A program made the translations under genes and the position numbers. From CAYGBW01 sp964348185 (lineage in GTDB: Bacteria > Desulfobacterota > BSN033 > WVXP01), in assembly GCA_964348185.1 (NCBI GenBank), contig CAYGBW010000096.1, positions 1 through 39,897 on the forward strand: a stretch of DNA of 39,897 nucleotides, in the 5' to 3' direction. A model generated the notes under the pieces. It saw only the letters and a list, made by a program, of their open reading frames with translations, was not told where the DNA came from and made no database searches. Below, one piece after another: positions 1 through 7,819 of the stretch (position 1 is its first letter; every line of letters begins with the position of its first letter).

Positions 1-77
1 TGCCGCACATCCTCCGTGGCTAATCGCGATTCCCCACGTTTGGACCTGCTGCTGCCCGGGTGGTGAGGCCAGATCAG
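1..77. other. Window edge downstream of ftsY, nothing assigned
   Basis: This short stretch follows the ftsY stop codon. It is G+C-rich and contains a CTGCTGCTGCCCGGG run that loosely recalls the reverse complement of signal recognition particle RNA. It lacks the GGAA-type apical loop of that RNA, so I do not call an RNA here. Confidence 0.3.
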
Positions 78-995
78 CTATTGGAAAAGGGCTCGGGCGA
101 ACTGGTCTGCATCGAAGGGCTGAAGGTCATCGAGGCCCTCTCCCACCCCCACATAGTGAATGGGTAAACCCAGTTCATGGGCGATGGCAACGATGATTCC
201 CCCTTTGGCTGTTCCATCCAGTTTGGTCAGGGCTACCCCTGTGATTTCAAGAGCCTCATGAAAGAGCCTGGCTTGGGCGATCGCATTCTGCCCGGTGGTG
301 GCATCGAGAACCAACAGGACCTCATGGGGAGCCCCTGGCATCTCCCGTTGTGCGATTCTCTTCATTTTCTTTAGCTCCTCCATGAGATTGACCTTCGTGT
401 GAAGGCGCCCTGCCGTGTCGATAAAGAGAAAGTCGACTGACCGGGCCCGAGCCGCGTGGATCGAATCATAGGCCACGGCTGACGGGTCAGATCCGCTCGG
501 GTGTTTGATCACTTCGGCTCCTACCCGATGAGCCCAGATTTCAAGTTGTTCAGCGGCAGCAGCCCGGAAGGTATCGGCTGCGGCAAAGAGAACCCTTTCC
601 CCATGATTTCTGAATTGGTGGGCGAGTTTTCCGATGGTCGAGGTTTTCCCCACACCATTGACGCCCACAACCATAAAGACGAAAGGTTTTTGATCGATGT
701 GAACAGGCCGCTGTCCAGTCCTGAGGATTTCTGAAATCTCGTTCTGGAGAAAGGCTTTTAGATTTTCAAGAGACTGGCGGTCTCTCGTCTGGGCCCCTGT
801 CTGGATACCCTCAAGAAGCCTGGAGGCTGTCCGAACTCCTAGGTCCGCTGTGATCAGGATCTCCTCCAGTTCATCGATGAGATCCTGGTCGATCTGTCTT
901 TTCCCAGAAAGAAGGCCATCCAAGCTCCCCACAAGCCCCTGATGGGTTTTGGAGAGCCCCTTTTTCAGACGGTCAAGGAAACGGGGGGGGTCCAT
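78..995 (-). CDS. ftsY: Signal recognition particle receptor FtsY
   Basis: FtsY is the SRP receptor GTPase that docks ribosome-SRP complexes at the inner membrane for co-translational insertion. The protein of about 305 residues has a short helical N domain followed by the G domain. Visible motifs are GVNGVGKTSTIGKLA (P-loop), ADTFRAAAAEQL (insertion-box region), DTAGRLH, TKLDGTAKGG and a C-terminal GVGEGLDDLQPFD. The frame stays open upstream to 1091, but those extra 32 codons come largely from a repeated ACCGCAGAA-type DNA motif. They are not FtsY-like, so I place the start at the ATG at 995 (MDPPRFLDRLKKGL). There is no long acidic A domain, which is common outside gamma-proteobacteria. 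It lies downstream of dnaK on the same strand with about 320 bp between, so it may be separately transcribed. Confidence 0.95.
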   Translation of the reverse strand: MDPPRFLDRLKKGLSKTHQGLVGSLDGLLSGKRQIDQDLIDELEEILITADLGVRTASRLLEGIQTGAQTRDRQSLENLKAFLQNEISEILRTGQRPVHIDQKPFVFMVVGVNGVGKTSTIGKLAHQFRNHGERVLFAAADTFRAAAAEQLEIWAHRVGAEVIKHPSGSDPSAVAYDSIHAARARSVDFLFIDTAGRLHTKVNLMEELKKMKRIAQREMPGAPHEVLLVLDATTGQNAIAQARLFHEALEITGVALTKLDGTAKGGIIVAIAHELGLPIHYVGVGEGLDDLQPFDADQFARALFQ

Positions 996-1070
996 GGACG
1001 GGCCTTTCACTAAACCCCTGTCTGCTAAGGCAGGTAGATTTTTGCTATGATTGGAAGTTGCCTGTTTTGA

Positions 1071-1110
1071 ACCGCAGAAACCGCAGAACAAGGAACCGCA
1101 GAATTTCGAA
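1071..1110. repeat. Short direct repeats of ACCGCAGAA
   Basis: Three near-identical copies of ACCGCAGAA occur within about 40 bp, in the ftsY-dnaK spacer and the open stretch upstream of the likely ftsY start. They explain the artificial cysteine/phenylalanine-rich N-terminus obtained if the longest frame is used. Confidence 0.6.
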
Positions 1111-1316
1111 GTGAAAAATCCTGTCTAGTTCTTCTAGAACTTCTGCTATTCGGAATTCCTTGTTCGACATCTAAAATGCAACACAGGCCAAAGCCGTTCG
1201 CCTAGAGGCGGAGGTCTCAGACCTGGCAAATGGAAAGATAAACGGACCGACGGCGGGCCTGACGGATCACCGCGACAGGGTGCCAGAATTTCGAGAGACC
1301 GAGGAATTCAAAGATC
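1092..1316. other. dnaK-ftsY intergenic spacer with small hairpins
   Basis: This is non-coding as far as I can see. It holds an AGTTCT/AGAACT inverted repeat at 1127-1141, a CGCC/GGCG stem at 1199-1210 and an AGGTCT/AGACCT stem at 1212-1224. None has a clear T-tract. The sequence around 1152-1170 resembles the inverted core of the dispersed repeat at 33.1 and 39.8 kb and may be a decayed copy. Confidence 0.35.
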
Positions 1317-3239
1317 CTATTTATTATCCTTTACCTCCTCAAATTCAGCTTCCACCACATCCTCGTCCGGCTTCTTCTGGGTGTCCTCTCCTTTTTCGGC
1401 CTCTCCAGTTCCTCCTTGTTCCTGTGCGGTCTGAGAGGCCTTAGCGTACATGGCCTCTGCCAGCTTGTGAGAGACCTGAGTCAGGCGGTCAGCGGTGGAT
1501 TTGATCGTATCCGTATCATTGGAATCCAGGGCGGTTCTCGCATCTTGCAGGGCACTATCGATATTGGCTTTCTCGGAAGAATCGATCTTGTCTCCGTACT
1601 CCTTGAGATTCTTTTCCGTCATATAAATCAGGCTGTCCAGGTTGTTTCGAGCCTCGGCCAATGCCCTCTTCTTCTTGTCTTCCTCGGCGTGGCTTTCGGC
1701 ATCCCTGACCATTTTCTCGATCTCTTCCTCTGACAGTCCACTGGACGCGGTTATTTTGATGGACTGCTCCTTTCCCGTTGCAAGATCCTTAGCCGATACG
1801 TGAACGATTCCGTTGGCATCGATGTCAAAGGTCACCTCAATCTGAGGGATGCCCCGGGGGGCCGGAGGGATTCCAATCAGATCAAATCTTCCCAGGGTCT
1901 TATTATTCGCCGCCATCTCCCGCTCCCCCTGGAGGACATGGATACTCACAGCCGGCTGATTGTCAGCAGCCGTTGAAAAGATCTGGCTTTTCCGGGTGGG
2001 AATGGTGGTGTTCTTTTCAATCAGCTTGGTAGCCACTCCCCCGAGGGTTTCAATCCCCAATGATAGGGGTGTCACATCGAGAAGAAGGACATCTTTGACA
2101 TCGCCCTTCAGAACGCCCGCCTGAATTGCCGCTCCGATGGCAACAACCTCGTCGGGGTTGACACTCTTGTTTGGCTCTCTGCCGAAGAGCTCCTTGACTT
2201 TCTGCTGCACCCTAGGCATCCGGGTCATGCCACCGACCAGAATCACCTCGTTGATTTTTGACGGGCTGAGACCCGCATCAGCCAAGGCGGTCTTGCAGGG
2301 TCCCTCGACCATATCGATGAGATCTTCGACGAGCTTTTCCAGTTTTGCGCGGCTTAGCTTAATGTTGAGGTGCTTAGGGCCGCTGGCATCGGCAGTGATA
2401 AAGGGGAGATTGACATCGGTTTCCAAGGAGGAAGAGAGCTCCATTTTGGCTTTTTCAGCCGCTTCTTTGAGCCTCTGTAAGGCCATCCGGTCTGATCTCA
2501 GGTCGATTCCCTGATCTTTCTTGAATTCATTGGCCAGATAGTCGACAATCCGCTGATCAAAGTCCTCGCCTCCAAGATGGGTGTTGCCATTCGTCGATTT
2601 AACCTCAAAGACCCCATCGCCCAGTTCGAGGATCGAAATGTCAAACGTTCCCCCACCTAGGTCGAAGACGGCGATCTTTTCATCCTTCTTTTTGTCAAGT
2701 CCATAGGCGAGGGAAGCCGCAGTGGGCTCGTTGATAATTCTCTTGACTTCCAGTCCAGCGATCTTACCCGCATCCTTGGTTGCCTGTCGCTGACTGTCAT
2801 TAAAATATGCGGGAACGGTAATGACAGCGTCCGTCACCTTTTCACCCAGGTAATCCTCGGCGGTCTGCTTCATCTTCTGGAGAACCATCGCAGAGATCTC
2901 TGCAGGGCTGTGTTCTTTGTCTCTGCTCTTCACCCAAGCATCACCGTTTTTTGCTTCCACAATCTTGTAAGAGACGATTTCTATATCCTTCTTTACCTCC
3001 GGATCTTTGAACTTTCTCCCGATCAAGCGTTTCACAGCGTATATCGTGTTCTCCGAGTTGGTGATGGCCTGGCGCTTGGCGATCTGCCCCACCAGCCTTT
3101 CACCTTTATCCGTAAAGGCGACAACAGACGGAGTGGTGCGGCTTCCCTCTTGGTTTGAGATGACCATTGGATCCCCACCCTCCATCACGGCCACACACGA
3201 GTTCGTGGTTCCCAAGTCGATTCCGATGATCTTGCTCAT
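1317..3239 (-). CDS. dnaK: Chaperone protein DnaK (Hsp70)
   Basis: DnaK is the ATP-dependent Hsp70 that binds exposed hydrophobic segments of unfolded proteins in the cytoplasm, with GrpE as nucleotide-exchange factor. The 640 residues match the usual length. The start IIGIDLGTTNSCVAVMEGG is the phosphate-1 loop. Further motifs are VITVPAYFNDSQRQATKDAG, NEPTAASLAYGLD, FDLGGGTFDISILE and ILVGGMTRMPRVQ. The substrate-binding domain has DVTPLSLGIETLGG, and the charged C-terminal tail ends in VEAEFEEVKDNK, close to the family EEVKD-type ending. It is the third gene of the hrcA-grpE-dnaK operon, 141 bp after grpE. dnaJ does not follow; the next gene is ftsY, so the J-protein must be encoded elsewhere. 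Confidence 0.98.
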   Translation of the reverse strand: MSKIIGIDLGTTNSCVAVMEGGDPMVISNQEGSRTTPSVVAFTDKGERLVGQIAKRQAITNSENTIYAVKRLIGRKFKDPEVKKDIEIVSYKIVEAKNGDAWVKSRDKEHSPAEISAMVLQKMKQTAEDYLGEKVTDAVITVPAYFNDSQRQATKDAGKIAGLEVKRIINEPTAASLAYGLDKKKDEKIAVFDLGGGTFDISILELGDGVFEVKSTNGNTHLGGEDFDQRIVDYLANEFKKDQGIDLRSDRMALQRLKEAAEKAKMELSSSLETDVNLPFITADASGPKHLNIKLSRAKLEKLVEDLIDMVEGPCKTALADAGLSPSKINEVILVGGMTRMPRVQQKVKELFGREPNKSVNPDEVVAIGAAIQAGVLKGDVKDVLLLDVTPLSLGIETLGGVATKLIEKNTTIPTRKSQIFSTAADNQPAVSIHVLQGEREMAANNKTLGRFDLIGIPPAPRGIPQIEVTFDIDANGIVHVSAKDLATGKEQSIKITASSGLSEEEIEKMVRDAESHAEEDKKKRALAEARNNLDSLIYMTEKNLKEYGDKIDSSEKANIDSALQDARTALDSNDTDTIKSTADRLTQVSHKLAEAMYAKASQTAQEQGGTGEAEKGEDTQKKPDEDVVEAEFEEVKDNK

Positions 3240-3380
3240 TTCTGTCTCCCCTTTTTGTTTTTCTTTAATCGATGATGGCTCTTGCTTCGAGATTCTCCCG
3301 GCCCGGAGAAGGTGAAAGCACTTCTTGCAATCCCTGTTGCATGCCCCTCACACCCATACGCTCTCATTCACCCTAAACGA

Positions 3381-4007
3381 TCATGCCTCTTCTTCAGCCC
3401 TTTCTCCCTCTCTGGACTCCGGTCCCATGGCCACAGACACCCTGGCAGGTCTCAGAAGGCGATCCTTGATGCGGTATCCCTTCTGAAACTCCTGCACAAT
3501 TGTTCGCGGTTCATGGTCTTCCCTCTCTACCTGCATCATGGCCTCGTGGAGATTGGGGTCGAAAGGCCTGCCCACGGATTCTATCGGCGCAAGACCGTAG
3601 TTTCCCAAGACTCTTATGAGGTCTTTAAGCGTGAGCTTGAGGCCCTCGATCAGGGCAGTGGTGTTGTCGTTCTTCTCGGAAGAGCCATGTTCCACAGCTC
3701 GTTCCAAGTTATCGATAAAAGGGAGGAGGTCGCCTATCAACCCTTCATTGGCGTATTTTAGACCGTCAGCCTTCTCTCTCTCGACCCGCTTTTTGTAATT
3801 CTCCAGTTCGGCACAGGCCCGGAGAAACTTCTCGTAGTGGTTCTGTGCGAGCTGCCTCTGCTCTTCGAGGTTCTTTTTGAGACCCTCAATGATTGCCTTT
3901 GACTTCTTTTTGGGAGACTCCCGTGGAGGGGATTTTGCCTCCTGGGACTCACCGGTTTCCAGGGAGACCGTACCGAGATTCTCTGCCTTTGCTTCATTGT
4001 CTTCCAT
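3381..4007 (-). CDS. grpE: Nucleotide exchange factor GrpE
   Basis: GrpE promotes ADP release from DnaK and acts as a thermosensor in the chaperone cycle. The 208-residue protein has an acidic, low-complexity N-terminus, then a long helical stretch (about residues 45-100) with ENYKKRVEREKAD. The C-terminal beta domain includes GVAPI-like GLAPIESVGRPFDPNLHEAM and ends in RPARVSVA, as is typical. It begins 8 bp after the hrcA stop with the ribosome-binding site AGAGGACGAA, which overlaps the hrcA stop codon, so translation is probably coupled to hrcA. dnaK follows. It is presumably controlled with hrcA from the promoter near 5150. Confidence 0.96.
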   Translation of the reverse strand: MEDNEAKAENLGTVSLETGESQEAKSPPRESPKKKSKAIIEGLKKNLEEQRQLAQNHYEKFLRACAELENYKKRVEREKADGLKYANEGLIGDLLPFIDNLERAVEHGSSEKNDNTTALIEGLKLTLKDLIRVLGNYGLAPIESVGRPFDPNLHEAMMQVEREDHEPRTIVQEFQKGYRIKDRLLRPARVSVAMGPESREGERAEEEA

Positions 4008-4015
4008 TTCGTCCT

Positions 4016-5080
4016 CTATTGGTCAGATTCTGCAAAATCCTCCGTCAATAGCTGGGCTGTATAGCCCACCAGGGGAATGACCTTCGAATAGTCCATGCGC
4101 ATCGGACCAATCACCCCAAGGGTTCCCTGGGGAGAGTCGAACATTCCATAGGTGGCCGTAACCAGACTGCAGGCTTCCATCTCCCGATGGTCGAATTCTG
4201 ACCCGATGACAATCTGAATGCCCGGTGTTTTGAGGCTCTGGTCGAGCAACTTGAGGAGGAACCCTTTCTCCTCAAGGGCTTTGAGCAGGTTCTTCATCTT
4301 TTCAATGTCGCTGAACTCCGGGGCGTCGAGAATCTTGGTTTTTCCCTCCATGAACAGCTCTCGTTCATCCGTATCGGTCAGAGCCCTTTCACCAAGCTTC
4401 AGTGCGCTTCTCATGAGCCGGTCGTAAGCGATTTTCTCCTTCTTCATCTCCTCGATGATTCGCTTCTTCACCTCGGCCAGAGTAAGGCCGGAGAGGATCT
4501 TGCTCAGATATCGGGTAATCTTATCGAGGTAGTCTTGACTGAAATCCTCGTCCGTGTGGAGCCGTTTATTCTGGATGATTCCCGAGGCCGTAACAAATAT
4601 GGCCAGGACCTGAAAGGGTGCCAGACGGACAAATTGGATGTGCTTAAATCTCATGTTGCTCACCTTGGGCGTGATAACGAGGCCCAGGTAATTGGACGCG
4701 ACTGAAAGGATTCGGCTGGTTTCCCTCAGGGTTTCTGTGATGTTGAGTTTTGAGGGATGATAGCTCCGCCTTATCCGTTCCCGTTGCTGTTGTGTCAAAT
4801 CCCTCACATCGAGGATGGAATCGACGTAATAGCGGAAGGCCTTGCCCGTCGGGACCCTGCCCGCGGAGGTATGGGGCTGGAAGAGATACCCCATTTCCTC
4901 AAGATCAGCCATAACGTTTCGAATGGTTGCGGCACTCAAGTCAAAACCATGGCGCTTTGCCAGGCTTCTCGAGCCCACGGGCTCTGCCGAAGTCATATAT
5001 TCCCGAATAATCGCCGCCAGGATTCTTCGTGTCCGTTCAGAGTCAAACACGTTCTCTGCGGCTTGGCGATGAGGTCTCAT
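4016..5080 (-). CDS. hrcA: Heat-inducible transcription repressor HrcA
   Basis: HrcA is the winged-helix repressor of class I heat-shock genes and is stabilised by GroEL in studied bacteria. The 354-residue protein has the N-terminal HTH region (RRILAAIIREYMTSAEPVGS, then GFDLSAATIRNVMADLEEMG) and the conserved PHTSAGRVPTGKAFRYYVD segment. A GAF-like dimerisation region follows, with a conserved C-terminal GTLGVIGPMRMDYSKVIPLV. It is the first gene of hrcA-grpE-dnaK, so it would regulate its own operon. The usual CIRCE operator (TTAGCACTC-N9-GAGTGCTAA) is not visible upstream. Instead an A/T-rich perfect inverted repeat lies just after the predicted transcription start. Confidence 0.96.
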   Translation of the reverse strand: MRPHRQAAENVFDSERTRRILAAIIREYMTSAEPVGSRSLAKRHGFDLSAATIRNVMADLEEMGYLFQPHTSAGRVPTGKAFRYYVDSILDVRDLTQQQRERIRRSYHPSKLNITETLRETSRILSVASNYLGLVITPKVSNMRFKHIQFVRLAPFQVLAIFVTASGIIQNKRLHTDEDFSQDYLDKITRYLSKILSGLTLAEVKKRIIEEMKKEKIAYDRLMRSALKLGERALTDTDERELFMEGKTKILDAPEFSDIEKMKNLLKALEEKGFLLKLLDQSLKTPGIQIVIGSEFDHREMEACSLVTATYGMFDSPQGTLGVIGPMRMDYSKVIPLVGYTAQLLTEDFAESDQ

Positions 5081-5109
5081 ATCCCGTCTGGTTAAAATTT
5101 CCTTAAATA

Positions 5110-5127
5110 TTCAATAATTATATTGAA
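5110..5127. promoter_or_regulatory. Inverted repeat, candidate HrcA operator (not CIRCE)
   Basis: TTCAATA-ATTA-TATTGAA is a perfect 7-bp inverted repeat with a 4-bp centre. It lies between the -10 box (5138-5143) and the hrcA start codon (5080), at roughly +4 to +21 of the predicted transcript. This is where HrcA operators normally sit. That HrcA binds it is inference. Confidence 0.5.
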
Positions 5128-5137
5128 AACCTCTCTT

Positions 5138-5166
5138 AAAATAATCATCCCCAGGGGCTTTGTCAA
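5138..5166 (-). promoter_or_regulatory. Sigma70-type promoter of hrcA-grpE-dnaK
   Basis: Read on the minus strand, a perfect TTGACA (-35, 5161-5166) is followed after exactly 17 bp by TATTTT (-10, 5138-5143, 5/6 match to consensus). Transcription should start near 5131, leaving a leader of about 50 nt. I see no sigma32-type CCCCAT -10 element. Confidence 0.75.
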
Positions 5167-5170
5167 GTGT

Positions 5171-5553
5171 CACCCCTGCCAGATCAACTTGGAAGAGGCT
5201 CTCGTCGGCCACCCACCGTCTTGGCTCTTTGGGCGAACTCCGGGCCCACGGGCCATGAGGTTGGATGGGTCGCCCTCGAAATTGCAGGCTGGCTTGTCAG
5301 AGGGGGTGTTCAGGGTGGCGGTTTTTGTCCCCCTGTTTCTACCCCATCGGACGAAAAACGAGCAGTCCGCCCCCGGTCAGGGTAGTCAGAGACCTTTCAT
5401 CGGTGGGTTCCTCCATCTCGTCGTCACTGAAAAATGTCCCTGGAGCGAACGTTACGGAGTCTTTGGGGCTACCCGTTTTGGCGAAGGGAGTGTCCCCGAA
5501 GGGGCGGGATTCCGTTGTCTGAGGCCCCTAGGCCGAATCGATAAAGCACTATT
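5171..5553. other. thiL-hrcA spacer, no gene recognised
   Basis: About 380 bp between the thiL stop and the hrcA promoter. A plus-strand open frame crosses it, but its product is rich in Pro, Arg and Gly, has no domain look and has no good ribosome-binding site. A short CCCC-TTCG-GGG-like hairpin on the minus strand near 5493-5505 could be a processing or weak termination signal after thiL. I see no RNA gene. Confidence 0.4.
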
Positions 5554-6621
5554 TCACGACCCCCTCCCTTCCAGACCCTTGAAATGATCATAGCCCAGGC
5601 GGGAGGGTATATAGGGTTTCTGATCCTTTGTCAGGAGGGAGATTCTATTCGGATAGGGCGTTACCTCGCCTATGGGATAGATGGTTAGATCCATATTCTC
5701 CCGATGAGAAAGGGTATCCGCCAAGACATCCCGAGGGGCCGTAAAAAGCAATTCATAGTCTTCGCCTCCTCCCAGGGCCAGGTCCATGGGACGGGGATGA
5801 TAACGGGGCGCCCATTTCTCAAAGGCGTGAGAACGGGGGATCTCATCCACCCATACCGTGGCTCCCACCTGGCTCTCTTCCAAAATGTGCCCCAGATCGG
5901 CCAGGAGACCGTCACTGATATCGACCATTGCCGTTGCACAGGCCAGCTCCGCGATCTTTCGACCCATGAGAACGGGTGGTGTGGGTGCGAGGTGGTGCCG
6001 AATGAGGCCGAGAAGCTCCCTATCCTTTCCCCTGGGCTCTCCTCTAGCACTAAAGTCTCTCGGCCTGAGCCCTCTCTGGGTGAGAATCCTCAAACCGAGG
6101 GCGGAATCCCCCAAGGAGCCTGTCACAAAGATACAGTCACCCGGCCGGGCGCCCTTCCGATAGATGACCTGGTCCCGAGGGCTGTCACCCATTGCGACCC
6201 CGTTGATGATGAGTTTGGAAGCAGCCGCGATGTCCCCTCCGACAAGGAAGACACCATGGGCCTCGCCCACGTCTGAAACGCCCTGATAGAGGCGGTCGAT
6301 GAAGGATACCGAATAGCCCTCTGGAATCCCTAGAGAAAGAAGAAAGAATCGAGGGATGCCTCCCATGGCAGCAATGTCGCTCAGATTCACGGCGAGCGAT
6401 TTTACGCCCAAAAGGTAGGGTAGGGTAGACCTGCGATTAAAGTGGATGTCCTCGATGAGAATGTCGGTCGTGACCAGAACGAGATGACCCGCAGGAAACT
6501 GGACAGAGGCTGCGTCATCTCCAATTCCACACAGAACTCCCTCGGAGCGCTTCGAATATCTCCTGCGGATCCTCTGGATCAGTCCAAATTCCCCGATGTC
6601 TTGAATTCCAATCTCTCCCAT
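5554..6621 (-). CDS. thiL: Thiamine-monophosphate kinase ThiL
   Basis: ThiL phosphorylates thiamine monophosphate to thiamine diphosphate, the last step of cofactor synthesis, in the cytoplasm. It belongs to the PurM/SelD-like ATP-binding family. Visible motifs are GIGDDAA near the N-terminus, TTDILIEDIHF, VNLSDIAAMGGIP, GGDIAAASKLIINGVAMG, DISDGLLADLGHI and GGGEDYELLFTAP. These cover the metal, nucleotide and substrate sites. From the ATG at 6621 (MGEIGIQDIGEFGLI) the protein is about 355 residues. The frame is open to a TTG at 6660, but that codon lies too close to the promoter, so I prefer 6621. No other thi genes are nearby; it stands alone upstream of the heat-shock operon. Confidence 0.95.
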   Translation of the reverse strand: MGEIGIQDIGEFGLIQRIRRRYSKRSEGVLCGIGDDAASVQFPAGHLVLVTTDILIEDIHFNRRSTLPYLLGVKSLAVNLSDIAAMGGIPRFFLLSLGIPEGYSVSFIDRLYQGVSDVGEAHGVFLVGGDIAAASKLIINGVAMGDSPRDQVIYRKGARPGDCIFVTGSLGDSALGLRILTQRGLRPRDFSARGEPRGKDRELLGLIRHHLAPTPPVLMGRKIAELACATAMVDISDGLLADLGHILEESQVGATVWVDEIPRSHAFEKWAPRYHPRPMDLALGGGEDYELLFTAPRDVLADTLSHRENMDLTIYPIGEVTPYPNRISLLTKDQKPYIPSRLGYDHFKGLEGRGS

Positions 6622-6677
6622 TTGAAACGCCCTATTCTCAGGCTGAGCTGTCTTCTTCAATTCTTTAAGATTTCGAA

Positions 6678-6706
6678 ATTATATGGGGTCTCGGATTTCG
6701 TGTTTA
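6678..6706 (-). promoter_or_regulatory. Candidate thiL promoter
   Basis: On the minus strand TAAACA (-35, 6701-6706, 4/6 match) is followed after 17 bp by a perfect TATAAT (-10, 6678-6683). The predicted start near 6671 leaves a leader of about 50 nt before the ATG at 6621. No THI-box riboswitch is visible. Confidence 0.6.
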
Positions 6707-6856
6707 GTCTCTATGGGTCGGCCTCAAACCGAATCCCAGAGCCCTTGCCCTTTAACCATACGCCTCTACTTCAAGGACCCTCTCCAGTTATGTTCGATCG
6801 TAAACCTGACCGGTATGGGAATGGGAAGAGAGACCTGCAAGAGGATTGTACCCTCA

Positions 6857-6886
6857 TTGACCGTCCTCAACAAGATGGGACACAAT
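6857..6886 (+). promoter_or_regulatory. Candidate promoter of the envelope gene run
   Basis: TTGACC (6857-6862) and CACAAT (6881-6886) are separated by 18 bp and lie just upstream of the first envelope gene at 6915. Matches to sigma70 consensus are 5/6 and 4/6. Moderate evidence only. Confidence 0.35.
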
Positions 6887-6914
6887 GGTATGGATTTTGC
6901 ACTTCGGAATCGTC

Positions 6915-7781
6915 ATGAAAAAGAGAATCTTTCTCTCCCTTCTCCTGGTCTTAATACTTTTAGCCTTCCTTCCCATCTATCTCGGAAGGCACAAACGCCC
7001 CGGAAAGACCCCTGTTTCAGTCAGGACGGACGACGGTCTTTCTCCATCACGAACTCTGGATCCCAGGGTTTTCATAGACAACCCTGAGGAGCTTCCAGGA
7101 AAGTCCTCACAAAGATCCCCTTGGAGCAGATTTACGGGGAAGGTCGCAGACAGTCTATCACCTGAGCGGAAAGAAGCCCCTCCCCCCCTGTCCCTCGAAG
7201 CATTACCCACCCAGCCCGTCCACGGGGAGTCCGGGATAAGCCCCTCTTCGGTATCCCTCGAAGCACTCCCTACCCAGCCCGGCCAGGCGGAGTCCCTTAT
7301 GAAACGTTCCGTTCCGAAAACAGGCGTTCTGCGTGCACAAGACATGCCGGTGGTTCTTTTCTGCCAGGGGGAACCCATTCTTGCCTGTCTGGATTGCGGT
7401 CTTACCGATTGTGACTTTGCCCTTGTCGTTGTTGACATCCTCGCCCCGGGAAGAACGGAGGACTGCAAGGAAGCCTTCGCCTTTCTGCAATCCCTGAACG
7501 TTGGACCTGTCAGGGCGTGGGGAGGAGCCAACTTGGACAAACCCATGACGGCGGGAGAAATGGAAGAGGTACGGTGTTCCCTCTCCCTTGCCTTTGACGA
7601 CAAATTGATTCCTTTGAGCCCCTCGATCATGAAGGCTTCCCTGGAGAGATTCTGCCAGGAACTGAAGATGACTCTGGAGGCCCGCGGAAGTTCGGGAGTC
7701 GTCAAAGACAGTGCCGTAGTCTCCGCTGGCGAATCTGGACACCAGGGCGGTTCAGATGGGGTTTTTAGCACACCGTTTTGA
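6915..7781 (+). CDS. Membrane-anchored hypothetical protein with SLEALPTQP repeat
   Basis: I do not recognise this 288-residue protein. From the ATG at 6915 (MKKRIFLSLLLVLILL) it starts with a single hydrophobic anchor or uncleaved signal, about residues 4-21. A Pro/Ser-rich linker of roughly 100 residues follows, containing two copies of SLEALPTQP 21 residues apart. The C-terminal half looks globular and carries a cysteine-rich piece, FCQGEPILACLDCGLTDC. The topology suggests inner-membrane anchoring with the bulk in the periplasm. It precedes an outer-membrane barrel gene (38 bp gap) and a polysaccharide export gene, so a role in polysaccharide export or envelope assembly is a guess from context. 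The upstream frame from 6885 is open, but the Lys-Lys-Arg start gives the better signal. Confidence 0.7.
   Translation: MKKRIFLSLLLVLILLAFLPIYLGRHKRPGKTPVSVRTDDGLSPSRTLDPRVFIDNPEELPGKSSQRSPWSRFTGKVADSLSPERKEAPPPLSLEALPTQPVHGESGISPSSVSLEALPTQPGQAESLMKRSVPKTGVLRAQDMPVVLFCQGEPILACLDCGLTDCDFALVVVDILAPGRTEDCKEAFAFLQSLNVGPVRAWGGANLDKPMTAGEMEEVRCSLSLAFDDKLIPLSPSIMKASLERFCQELKMTLEARGSSGVVKDSAVVSAGESGHQGGSDGVFSTPF
7188..7280 (+). repeat. Two in-frame copies of a SLEALPTQP-coding repeat
   Basis: Copies at about 7188-7217 and 7251-7280, 63 bp apart, encode LSLEALPTQP and VSLEALPTQP. Flanking bases are also similar (GGAGTCC after each), so a 63-bp unit was probably duplicated in tandem. Confidence 0.75.
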
Positions 7782-7819
7782 GAATTTCGTTTTCCAAAAA
7801 AATGTGATTTGGCCATGCA

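Noticed and set aside
1..77. Possible reverse-strand signal recognition particle RNA next to ftsY
   Set aside because: The CTGCTGCTGCCCGGG core only loosely resembles domain IV, and the GNRA/GGAA apical loop is missing.
3240..3380. Search for a CIRCE element before dnaK
   Set aside because: No TTAGCACTC/GAGTGCTAA-like inverted repeat is present; dnaK is probably read through from the hrcA promoter.
5123..5587. A 154-codon plus-strand frame in the thiL-hrcA spacer
   Set aside because: No ribosome-binding site, low-complexity composition, and it overlaps the hrcA promoter and the thiL end.
6886..6901. A sigma54-like box TGG-N10-TTGCA-type with correct GG/GC spacing
   Set aside because: The predicted transcription start would lie only about 2-4 nt before the start codon at 6915, leaving no room for a ribosome-binding site.
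6977..7816. A 279-codon antisense frame over the envelope hypothetical gene
   Set aside because: The plus-strand frame has a signal anchor and continues the operon; the antisense product is rich in Ser, Arg and Pro without domain features.
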